Shown here: positions 30,301 through 51,168 of the stretch, one piece after another
Position numbering within the stretch: position 1 is the stretch's first letter
Layout: every line of letters starts with the position of its first letter
NCBI GenBank assembly: GCA_015657535.1
Contig: JADHZB010001798.1
Span: 1 to 64,000 of the forward strand
DNA length: 64,000 bases
Source: Nephromyces sp. MM_2019
Taxonomy: Eukaryota; Apicomplexa; Aconoidasida; Nephromycida
Reading direction: 5' to 3'
Program-made: the position numbers and the translations under genes
Notes under the pieces: generated by a model
Databases searched by the model: none
Told to the model about the DNA's origin: nothing
What the model saw: only the letters and a program-made list of their open reading frames with translations

Positions 30301-32768
30301 TTAATTGAAACAGCCATAACTATGTCGATTTTATGGCTTTACAGCTTTGAGATGACGCAAAACCATGCGTAAGATTATGGATGGATTAAAAATCTTCATT
30401 CTATAAATTCTGTTTAATTTTTTCTTTCGCAGCAAGATATTCTTTGTCGAATTTTAGTGGAGAGCAGTGGATTTGTTAGGAAGCCTCTCTACATCCTGAA
30501 AGGGTTAGACTCCGTGAGTTTATGAAATTTGTGGCCATAAATACAAGTAGCAACTGCTCTTTACTACACGAAGTTAGAAATATTTTTTGCAGCTTTCTTT
30601 TCGTCTGAAACGGAAGTTTAATGCTCTATTACTTACCACTTGTGTAGATATCTGTATACTAAGTGGGGAGCTGCACTAACAAGCAGGTTTAACCGATGAA
30701 ACTGTCGCGGCAGCGTAGGCTAGGCTCTGCACTACCATCTTGCAACCATGCTCCAGGCGGCTAATATATGCAGCCTTACGTAGCTATTTTTGCATATGTA
30801 TCACATTTAATCTTTTGCCTTCTTTGTGCCCGCTATCCCTAAAGCGGCCTACGAATGCCAACTATGCCACCTGCCTATGCTACCGCCTTATCTAATGTCT
30901 ACGCTCAAACAATTTGCACATTGAGGCTTTCTTGGGAAACTTACGTCTTTTTTGAGGTATGCACTTAGCAGTTTACCCTGTCTTCCGCTAATATCTGCAA
31001 CTCAGAGCGCAGGGGTTTGTGTAGCGCCTAGTTTTTAAGGGTTATCTTGAATTGTACCATTAGCTGAAGCATTTACCTAAAAATTTTTTTACTTTTTTTG
31101 TAAGAAAATGCAACGGATCTTTTAGCAGCGCATAATTATTGCCAGGTTGGTTCTGTGTGGTTGACATGAGCATTGCGCTAATTTGGAAGAAATGATGCGT
31201 TTTATTTCGTGATGAGATTCCTGCAAGATGCCAATATTTGCCCCACCGCTTGATTTCTCCTTTTGATGCTGCACCCTGTGGGAGAATACAAATTCAAAAT
31301 AGCATAAGTGTATAGTACAATATCTCTGGCTTAGACAGGTCGTTATCTCTATTTGATGACTATTTTACGTTGGTACCACTTCTTGCGCTGCTACGAGCCA
31401 TGATATTTCGTGGCCCTGCTAATCTTTTGAAAATGTGTCACTTCCTATGACTTCTTGGCTTGGTTTTTATTTGTTTGAATGTGCGCTTTTAGATATTGTT
31501 GGGATGTGTCTGCCGCATGCCGAATTTGCATACTGTCCTCTCGTTTTGGGGGCTGGTATTATGTGTTTAACTTGCAAATTTTTCCAAAATAAAACTATCT
31601 CTGGCCTATTATCCCCAGCAGATTCCTTTGCCAATGTTGTTTGTTTCTTTTCACAGAGCTATGGAAGATATCAATTCTTGCGTTTGTTCATTTATCCGGG
31701 ACGTCGTGGGCAAGCTATATGGCGCTATTGCCACGTCCCAGAACTTGAGTGTCCAAAGCGATTTAGGGGATGTTGAGCCACTGAGCCAATTTTCAGAGAG
31801 CCTAAATCCTCTTCCGAGTTTACCAACTGGGCAACTACTATTCGTCTTTGCCTTGCTTTTGGTGATGTACCTTTCAATGCTTAATGGTAGGCATAGAGGG
31901 ATGACAGGTGGCTGTGCGCCTGAGGGACTTAAAATATTACTTTTTGCGTATCTTCCTGCTGCTTCTATAATACTGTGATCTGATATCACATGAGGGGGAG
32001 AAGTTTCTATAGTTAGATTATATTTCAATTCGTGGATTTTACTACGTTGCATTCATATGCATTGCCTTACTTTGATGCTTTGGTAACATGACAAGTTCGC
32101 TATACGCCATGTAGATAAAAGACATGGGTGCTTTGTGCCAAAAATCCTAAATCAGAAACCAAAGTTTCGCCAGATTTTATATATTCTGAATCAGAAAATC
32201 TTCTGGCTGATTAAGTGATTGCATGGTTTGCTATTGTGAAATGACCTCTGCCCGTAAGATGACTATTTGCAAACTTTAGCACTTCCTGTCTCGCTACTTT
32301 TGGATGAAAAATCCTTGCCAAATGTCTAAAGTTCTTATGATAGCATACTGAATAAGTAAATTTATATTATCGACAATAGTTTTTGATGTTTTTTATTTTG
32401 GGGATCTTTTAATGCATGGTGAATCATCATTACACCGTTGCTTACTTGCTGTCACCTTCTGATGCAGTTAATCATCTCTGGTCTTGTATTTTACCTGCTT
32501 TGAACTACTTTATTGTCTCGTTTGCCTGTCCTGGCTTTTACACCGTCATCCAAATCGCCATATAGGAGCGTGCTAGCAGAAAAAGTTTAGTAGTAATGAT
32601 AGCTGCCGCGTTCAAATTGTTACTGGAATTGAGGATTGTCCAATTTTTTGCTGAAAATATATAACAGGACTCGGAAGCAGACCGCAACCCACGAAGCAAG
32701 TGAAGAAAACATGGGAGAATCAGAATGATAAGTTTCCCGATCAAGATGATGATAGGCCTGTATCTTAG
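27351..32768 (+). CDS. Unidentified multi-exon gene(s), partial model, tail-anchored-like C-terminus
   Basis: Exon-like segments on the plus strand: 27351-27478 (LRSYEENYTTNDEEMHRSHD...FLQQYAYPR, donor GTAAAG); a short one ending at 27889 before GTAAGT; one starting at 28176 (VRLYPHYKKKIGYLKVREIN...); 28460-28507 (QMQALEIFFHQVVLPL, donor GTAAGG); 30433-30513 (QDILCRILVESSGFVRKPLY..., donor GTGAGT); a segment starting at 30593; 31657-31886 (AMEDINSCVCSFIRDVVGKL...); and a last exon 32668-32768 ending in a stop (LGSRPQPTKQVKKTWENQND...DDRPVS). The final two join in phase 1 and give a hydrophobic segment of about 17 residues (LLFVFALLLVMYLSML) followed by a short charged tail, as in tail-anchored or C-terminally anchored membrane proteins. 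I recognise no family. The early exons may belong to another gene, and a 133-codon antisense frame overlaps 31651-32052. Confidence 0.35.
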
Positions 32769-33654
32769 TTTTGTTCTTAAAGCAGCGAGGATTTTTTATT
32801 TTGCAGAGAAGTGTAATTTGAGCTGTTTGACATGCTGAACTTCTCTTTACTGCATTTAAAGGGCTTTTAGTCTATTACCCGACTTTCTTTCAGCGCTTTG
32901 GATCGTTTTGAAATTGAAATTCTTTTCTAAGACTTCAATTTTTTTGCCCGTTTTCCTTGGTGTAAAAAATAGCTATTTAATGTAATGGCTTAACGATGTA
33001 AATATTATTTAAGGACAAACTCTGTGTAATCCAATATATTTCCGTAGTACATTAATGGCGAAAGTTTTTACTCTATGAAGCACGCATTTCAGTTGTGTTT
33101 TATAGAAATTCTCCACTTTCAAGTGTTAATTCCATGTTGAGGATGTTGTTTTACTTGCTGAATTCCATTATATTAGCTCGAAACCATTTTTGCTGGAATA
33201 TTAGAATGAAGGGAAGTGAGTATGGTCTACTATTGTTGTGTTAGTGGTGTTTGGTACAAAATTTTGTTTCTTTTCTTACGGCAGACTTAGGCGTTTCGTG
33301 GCCCCGCTAGTTTCCTATATGGCGAAAACTAATTTATTTATGGCGGTTATTTTGCGTTAACTTCTTCGTCTTAAATTTTTTTTCTCCTTAGTTGTAAAAA
33401 TTTGAAATTGCTAAGTTTAGGAATGTTTTTCCAAATTCGTTGTTTTTTGCTTCCAGTACCTTTTTACTGCTGCTGCTGGGTAAATACGTCAAGTGGCATT
33501 CATTATTTAAATTTGAAAGTTGATGCGTGCATATCATACCTTTAGTGGTTGAATTTTGACCCCTTTTTGACGAGACTGCTGCTGGAAAACGATTTAACAC
33601 TCTTAAAAAATCTTGTAAATTATTTTTTTGTATTATACTTGTACCTTGAGGATG

Positions 33655-34712
33655 TTAATCTTGGATCTGATTCTGCTTTCTTCGTCCTGGTCCTTTTGCT
33701 GCACCAATTTGGGGATAAATAAATGTCCTTGATTTACGTACTACACTTCTTGTCTTAACCTTTTCTTCTTCTTCCTGCTCTTTGAGGTAATTGTCCTCAT
33801 TTTGTATAGCATCAGCCATAGATTCCTACAGATTTAGCAACAACTAGGGATTATTCAGTTTGTAAATCCTCTATCCCCCGTACCTCTTCCGCTTCAATTT
33901 CTTCCAAGTTCCTTTCTTCGCTATTTATTTCCTTTTCCTTCATTTTGATTGCAGCCGTCTCTTTGCTTTTAAGTTCATTTTCATCCTTTTTATCTTCCCG
34001 CATTGCGCTCTTAAGGGTATGCTCACCGCTTTCCGCTCGCTGTTTTCAATAGTGACATTTGCATTGCTCAAATTATTTTTTGAGTAGCTTCTTATATGTA
34101 GTAGGCTGCTTAATGTACCAATTCGGCCATGTGTTTTTTTTCTTGCACAGCCGCAATACGGGCATTTTGGGCAGCCACTTTCTCAGCTTCTGCTGCCTCA
34201 GCCATCTGAGCTGTGGATAACTCTTGCTCTCTTTGAACCTCTCCTCCTTCTTTTGCCAGAGCCTCAGCGACACTTCCTAATAGAAGGCAATCGTAGGTAG
34301 AATACGGCTGTGCATATCCTCTGGATAAGCGTTATACGCCTGTCTATTCGTACCAAGCTTTTCTTCTGCCTTTCCCTGTAACAGCTCATGTTGTAGTTCA
34401 CTTGAAAGTGTATTGGCGTCCGTGACCACTGACAAAGCTTACCTCGCCCTGTACCAGTTGCTGTTGCGCACCGCAGCATGGCTTCTGCTCCTTCTGCAGC
34501 ATGGGGATAATCACCCTGGCTTTAGGCTTTAAATTCTGTGCGGCACGGTATTGTAGTTGTCCTTGACTTAAGCCTATTCCACCGTTGGTAATTATCATCA
34601 GCCATGGTAGCAAAAGTTTTAGAGTCTTGGTAGGGTTAGGGACACGGTAGCCGCAATGATTTGGCCTCATGGATACTATCAAATAATGTAGCAATTTGAC
34701 CGAAGCCTGTAG
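33655..34712 (-). CDS. Unidentified Glu/Lys/Ala-rich coiled-coil protein, short introns
   Basis: C-terminal part of a minus-strand gene. Exons in order: about 34712-34646 (FGQIATLFDSIHEAKSLRL...), 34519-34443 (QGDYPHAAEGAEAMLRCA...), 34428-34354 (VVTDANTLSSELQHELLQGK...), 34276-34119 (SVAEALAKEGGEVQREQELS...KKHMAEL), 34039-33884 (RAESGEHTLKSAMREDKKDE...EEIEAEE) and 33825-33655 (ESMADAIQNEDNYLKEQEEE...KQNQIQD, stop at 33655-33657). Phases agree at every junction. The sequence is highly charged and predicted coiled coil, ending in a basic stretch (TRSVVRKSRTFIYPQIG, GPGRRK). The Gly-Asp-Tyr..Ala..Gly..Ala segment is reminiscent of a TPR helix pair. Introns are 58, 79, 77, 14 and 126 bases, much shorter than elsewhere in the window, and the 14-base one is suspicious. 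The N-terminus was not found. No function can be assigned. Confidence 0.5.
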
Positions 34713-37700
34713 GTGCTATAGGAATCAGGGTATACAGAAGTGCACACGAAGATTATTTTGCTTCCGAGATTGCCAGTGGAATATTTTCTGGGTATTTAGT
34801 ATAACACGGCAGTTATAGTCTGTAATGCGAGCGGGTAAAGTTTTTTCGGGTTATTGCATGGTAACTGTTGCTGCTCCTTGGGACGCGACTCGTTGCCCGT
34901 AGATATAGGACTTACATTACAAAAGTGCGTTGGCGCACTTCTATCACGGAAAATTCCTTGCAACAGCTAAATTTAATATGCGAGGCCGGAAATTGAGGCT
35001 TCTAGTATATGGCTACGTTATGAGGTGAATAATGGAATCAATAATATAGAAAAATGTGTAAAGACACCTTTTTCTAATACTGCTTTGATCGTCCCGCGTC
35101 AACATGTACGTACACTTCAATTCCTGCTCGAGCTCACGGGCCCGTCGTACGGCTCAGCGGTAAATTAGTTTGTTGCGCAAGCTCAGTTGGAGAAAAGTAG
35201 AAATAATTCAGTCCGCGTCAATTTGATGCAGGAGAATCTGAGTGAAACTTGCGTAAAGTGAAACTTGGTTAGCATGTTTCTTGTCGGGTGTACTTGGGGA
35301 TGCTTCTGCGCCGTTGCCAAGTTGCAATTTATTTACAGCGTTTGTGATTTTATAGTGTACCAAGCTGAACTACCTCCGTATAACGTTCTTTCTTTGATAC
35401 GAAGGTGGTTCAAGTAAGGAATTTGATATGAAAGTGGTTTAAGTGAGAATTTTTTGACGTGCTGCCATTGGGGTCTTGTGCGGTTCTTGGTATAAAGCGT
35501 TAGCGACTAGTACTTGAGCACCTATAGAGATTGGGATACATTAATTGACGCCGAGTGAACTGGTCGGTGCAGCGAAGCCGAAAAAAATGAGGGGATTGAA
35601 TGAGCATTGGATCACAACATGTTAGTCCTAGATTCGAGGAATCTGCTGGATATGTCTTCTAAGATGCAGAGTCTATCTTTCGTTGAGGACCATTCTGCCG
35701 ACTGTTAAGCAGCAATTGCTAGTACCGCTGTTATGCAGCCATGGACTGAGCTCCCTGTCTTGCGTTATTACCGAGTACATGGCACTGGCTATGATATTTC
35801 GAGCATTTACTGATTGCCGTAGCGCAGAGTAAGAATCTTTATTATTAACCTACCTTTGTGACAATTTGGGTAGTGAGGTTTCAGATAAGTTTTTGGAGCG
35901 TACGAAGGCCTGTGATGCTTAATAATAGTAGTAAATCATAAAGCATAGCCGGATTTCTTATCAAAAGTGTTTTCTTGCGGTAAAAGCTTGCTGCTAGTCG
36001 TGGGGTAGTGCAGCATTATTGCCTTGAGGCTAGGTGTTTCACAAAATTTGTCAGATTTAGATAATTGGCGGGAAAAAAATTCGAAATGAGTCTTCAGGTG
36101 CTTCGTAATGAAAAGGTAACAGTTTATTTAGTAGTAGATTGTACAGCTCAGCCTTTGAATATAGGACATTTAATGTGAATCATGCTGCTAACCAAATTGC
36201 AAGCAGGGGGTAGTTATTTCTTAGCTCAGTTAACCTTGATGTGAAATCCACAAGATAGGTTAGGATTCGTACTGTCAAGTTGCAATTTTTTGTATTGCAC
36301 GCCTTTATTTGCAAGTTTACGGCGACTTCGCAGGAAAATGGCGTGCAGATTATAGATATTTGCTAATATTTTTTTAGCTAAATAGGCCTCGATTCAAATG
36401 CAGCTACTGTCTTTGCGACTAAGACATGTTTCTGCGGAAGCGAAGGCCCCTAGCGCTTCCGTGGTCGAATAGTTTAAATGTGCTGCTAAGTTGCGAGTGC
36501 TCTAGCTGAGCTAACTTCCAGAATGTCTAAGGACCGACACGTACGCCGCAATTCTCAGCAGCGTTCCTCTCCACGAGAGTGTACCGCAACACCAACTGTG
36601 CAAAATAAGATATTGAGAAGGACGCATCATGATACTGTAACAACCTCCACCATACGCCTTTGTGACAAAATCTGCAAGGAGGAACTTCGTGATCCTTAAG
36701 GATATTATAAGCGTGAAAACTTCAGTGTATTTCCACGCCGGACCTCGGTGCTCATTTATGAGCCTGGGAAGGTATGGTTTGTTACTAAAGAAAATACACT
36801 CTTTGGTAGGCAATGCATGAAAATCGACATGCTGCAGAAACAGTGTCATAGAATAAACTTGAATCAACAAAAAAAAACCAAGATATGCTCAAAGCTAATC
36901 TTACTTGAATTTGAAATAATTTCTAGATTCCGTTCCTGCGCTTCACGGTGCATATCCCATTCTAATAGGTAAGGTTGGGCGAGGTAAAACCCTTTTTATC
37001 GCCTATATTGCATAAAAAGCTGTCGTCACGCACATATTTCAAGCATGATTTTGCAGGTACTTTGTAAAATTAAAAAAAGTACTTTCGTCTGCTAGCAGTT
37101 GTGATTAATTTTCCGTTGGACTCTGTTTGCAGATTATGTTATCTCCACCTCTCCAAATTAGCTGAGATAAAATGTTACTTTATTACATATGAGGGTACGA
37201 ACGGCTCCAACCTCTCACATTTATACTGGTACATTCACTACGAGGGGAATGCAGCAATGCAGAGGTACGCAAAATTGTAGCTACCACGAAGGTTTACGAG
37301 ATTGCTCTAATGCGAATGCAACATGGTCACTAGTCGTTGAAAATACTTCGCAGCGACAATGCCAACTAAATCGCGTTGAAATCCAATTACTAGGTAAGCT
37401 AGCAATCGAGTCTCGTTACGTCACTGCAGCAAAGCGAGTTTCCTCTGCATTGCGCAATTATGAAATTTTCTCGGAAGGCATGAAAGGCATTCATAAAACG
37501 CAACCCATACGCTTCTAATAATGTACATATACATCATTAATCGTACATTATTAGGGCCAAACTAAAAGGTTTGCTTTTTTTCTTTATCATTGCTTTTTAC
37601 TGGGCAATCCAAAGGCTGGATATTCTGTACTATTATACAAGTCGCAGCTGAATCGCTAACGATCTGTAAAGAGCTGGTGATTGCTTCTAGCATCCACCAG

Positions 37701-38325
37701 ATTTTAGAGTAGGCCTTTTTTTTAATCCCACGCGAATGAGCTTTATGTGAATGGGAAGACGGGGCAGATATAGTGGTTCCGCCTCATGCTGGTCTGCACA
37801 TCAAGCCTATCTCCATATCATGTTGATCTCCACATCAAGCTTATCCCCACGCCATATTTGAAAATTTTTCTTGCTACACGAGAGTATTAGTATCACACAA
37901 TAGTGGCCAGCCAGCTATTCAACGTCTTTGCAACTCGTCATTAACCTATGAAAGGAGGTTAAAAGCTTTACTTATTACCAATTTTCGTCGCAAAGATGTC
38001 ACAGAGTACGCCTCTAGACGATATGCAGCCTGTAGGAGCGCGTTTTTTACAAAACTGAAGGCGCAGGCTAGTAGTACAGTTTTTTTTGACAGATTGCACG
38101 AGGTTATACCCTTGCGCTGCCTTCTATTCCTTCATCGATAATCTTCATCTTCTTTATGTCTCCACTACAGTGTAGCTTCCCATTATCGGCCTACAGTAAC
38201 ATAATGACACGATGGATGACGGGATGCAAGAATGTATTATCACTAGGTTTTCTCAATTATTAAACGGGGTATAGGAAACGGGAACATCTCACCGATTAGG
38301 TACTTCGTTTGGATGATTGCTCATA
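34713..38325. other. No confident gene; weak coding-like segments
   Basis: No microsatellites. Open segments of up to about 119 codons exist (minus 36511-36870; plus 37189-37518, which contains GKLAIESRYVTAAKRVSSAL). None has enough support; frames of 100-120 codons seem to be background in this block. TGTACGTACA lies at 35105-35114. The CDC48 promoter should lie just before 38326. Confidence 0.4.
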
Positions 38326-48515
<10,190 letters not shown>

Positions 48516-49689
48516 TAGCCTAGGAACATTCTGTGGCTGAATTTCAAATTCATATGTGTATGTGTGTGTGTGTGTGTGTGATGGCTTTTGTTCTTTCCAG
48601 TCGCTTATGATGTTGCAGCAGTTTCGCGCTCAGCTATCTGATGCTTCTTCCCCATAAACTAATTTTTCGCCTTTGCTGCCGTGTTTGTGTGGATGTGTGC
48701 TATGTGTGTGTCTGTTGTCATTGTTGTCGTTTGATATCGGTCTATGCGTATGTGTGTGTCTCGTGTGTGTAACTTGTATGTGCGTGTGTATGCGTATCGT
48801 GTTTACGTGTGTTGTTTTTCTGCTTCCTCATTTTTTGCAATCTTATTCTTTGGATATCGGTCCATGTGTGTATGCTTGTGCTTCCCTCTTTGTAGTTGTA
48901 ATCTTTTGATATCGTTCTATTCGTGTGTCTCTTGTGTGTGTGTGTACTTCCCTGCTTGTCTTCGTGAACTTTTGATATATTTCTGTACCTTTTGTGCCTC
49001 CCTAACTTTAATTGTGTATGTGCAATTCATAAAAGCGATGTTTCATCCCTCCTAAAGCACCACTGTTTCAACCTGGAAATCCATGTATACCCTATACACA
49101 CACTAGTTTTTTTTGTGCTATCCATGGAGAAATAGGGCGACGATTACTTCTTTTAAGATGCTGCTTGCATACCCACACATACCCTCTCCTTTTCTTGAAT
49201 AACCCGACTTATTCTTCAACAAAATATACATTTATCGTGTCTTTTATACTCTATAAAAACGCTAAAGAAACATGAAGATGGGGCATTTTCAGCTGATAAA
49301 GTAGTATCGCTGGAAGAATAGAGGATTAATCTCAGCTTATGGTGATTGTATAGAATATCTGCTTCTTTTGCTTCAGCATATCGTGTTTCATAGCTCTAGA
49401 AGCTTTATTAAGTATTCTATGCGAAGAATGTTTTTCTGTTTTTTCATAATCTTCTTGTGTGCAAAGTGTGTGTGTAGATGAACAAGCATCTTCTTGTATG
49501 CGAAGAGAATGTGTAGCTGGGAAAGAGAGTATTCACGAAGATATCATATACATAAGGCCAATTCACCTATGAAATAGAGAAAATTTTGTAATGGAAGTTT
49601 ATATCTTGTGAAGACGATCATTACTCCACTCCCGGATATTCGATGCTTCCCTCGCGGCACTACAGTGGAAATCATGAGATATCGCGCTG

Positions 49690-49822
49690 TGTGTGTGTGT
49701 GTGTGCGTATGTGTGTGGGCGTGTGCGCGTGTGCCCGTGTGCGCGTGTGTGCGTGTGCGCGTGTGTGCGCGTGTGCGCGTGTGCGCGTGTGTGCGCGTGT
49801 GCGCGTGTGTGCGCGTGTGCTT
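49690..49822. repeat. Alternating (TG/CG)n tract, Z-DNA-prone
   Basis: About 130 bases of nearly perfect alternating purine-pyrimidine sequence, mostly GTGTGCGCGTGTGCG-type units. Such sequence is the classic Z-DNA-forming type. It lies in the interval between two convergent genes. Confidence 0.85.
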
Positions 49823-50275
49823 CATAGTGAGCTTCGGTGTGTGCCTCGTGGTGAGCTTCGGTATGTGTGCTCCATGGAGAGCTTCGGAGTGTGCTACTAT
49901 GTGTTGCAATGTGTGTAACAAGCTGCCATTTTTCTCCAAATTTTAGGGGGTATAGATACCAAAGAATTTAGGCTAGCGCTGTTAACTCCAGTGTTTTTCC
50001 TTTTCTATAAAATCAGATGTTACCTTTGTAAAAACATTCAAATAGTTGTTTTATCCTTCTCTTTGAGACTCTTCAAGAAGCCTAGAGTCGCCGCATTATC
50101 TTTAGACTTGGGCTACTAATTCGATAATATATATATATGTCTTTGAAGATTATCATTAAGGTCTCTCGGCTAAGAAATCCCATCTTCAAATTGAGTTGCT
50201 TAGTGCAAAAATTCGATAAAATCAGCATCATACGAGCGACTTGTAGACTACCCCAGCAGTTCACAGATAATGCAC

Positions 50276-50690
50276 ACACGTAAAACCAACAGTGAAACAC
50301 ACCGATCCGCACAAAAATGAGCGCACACACACCAACAGACAGATACACCAACAGTCAAACACACCCCACTATGCACCAACACGCGCACACACACCAACAA
50401 GTGCACACACACCAACAGACAGATACACCAACAGTCAAACACACCCCACTATGCACCAACACGCGTACACACACCAACGAGCGCACACACACCAACAGAC
50501 AAATACACCAACAGTCAAACACACCCCACTATGCACCAACACGCGCACACACACCAACGAGCGCACACACACCAACGAGCGCACACACACCAACAGACAG
50601 ATACACAAACAGTCAAACACACCCCACTATGCACCAACACGCGCACACACACCAACAGACAGATACACCAACAGTCAAACACACACAAAC
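50276..50690. repeat. CA-rich minisatellite, units of about 80-97 bases
   Basis: CAGTCAAACACACCCCACTA recurs at about 50352, 50433, 50513 and 50610, with a partial copy near 50672. The units are built from smaller ACACACCAACGAGCGC and ACAGACAGATACACCA blocks whose number varies, which accounts for the differing spacing. Confidence 0.88.
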
Positions 50691-51168
50691 ACTGTTAGAA
50701 TTTTACACACTGATTGAGAGCGAGCAATCTATATTTCAATTGAAGAGAACCTTAAAAAGTGCGCGAAGTATTACTAAGAAGCCGCAATTAACGACTTAAG
50801 TCAAACATTAACGGAGATTTTCCAGTCAACATCATCAACGAGCTTCTTCGCTTCATCTTCAGGTAAAGCCTATCTTTGCCTATCGATGAGCTACAGCCTT
50901 TGGGCTCGCATGTTTCTGCCTATTAACAAGCACTAGCTGGGCATCCCCACGAGTTTGCGTGTGTGTGTGGATATTACTTTAGGTGTGCGTGCGGGTATTT
51001 GCGGCAATGCCTTCAGCTGTGTGGCAATGGCCTCACCTATGTGTAGAGATTCCTTTAGGTTTTTGTGTGTGGGCGTGTACGTCTGCGTGGAGATGACTTC
51101 ACTTTCGCTTATGCGGGAATGCCTTCACACGTGTGTGTGAACTTAACGATCATCTTATTGGCAGCAAC

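Larger units (their letters stand above)
48516..51168. other. Interval between convergent CDC48 and AspRS genes
   Basis: No exon was found. It holds TG-rich DNA at 48555-48580 and 48690-48960, an alternating purine-pyrimidine TG/CG tract at 49690-49822, and a CA-rich minisatellite at 50276-50690. Polyadenylation of both genes should occur here. Confidence 0.6.

Noticed and set aside
31651..32052. 133-codon minus frame
   Set aside because: Less protein-like than the overlapping plus-strand exon, which has good splice sites and a phase-matched final exon; not excluded outright.
38317..38325. Start of CDC48 at 38317
   Set aside because: That codon is TTG; the first ATG in frame is 38326, after TGA at 38314.
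50292..50799. His/Thr/Gln-rich frames of 141 and 160 codons
   Set aside because: Minisatellite translation, with no start context or homology.
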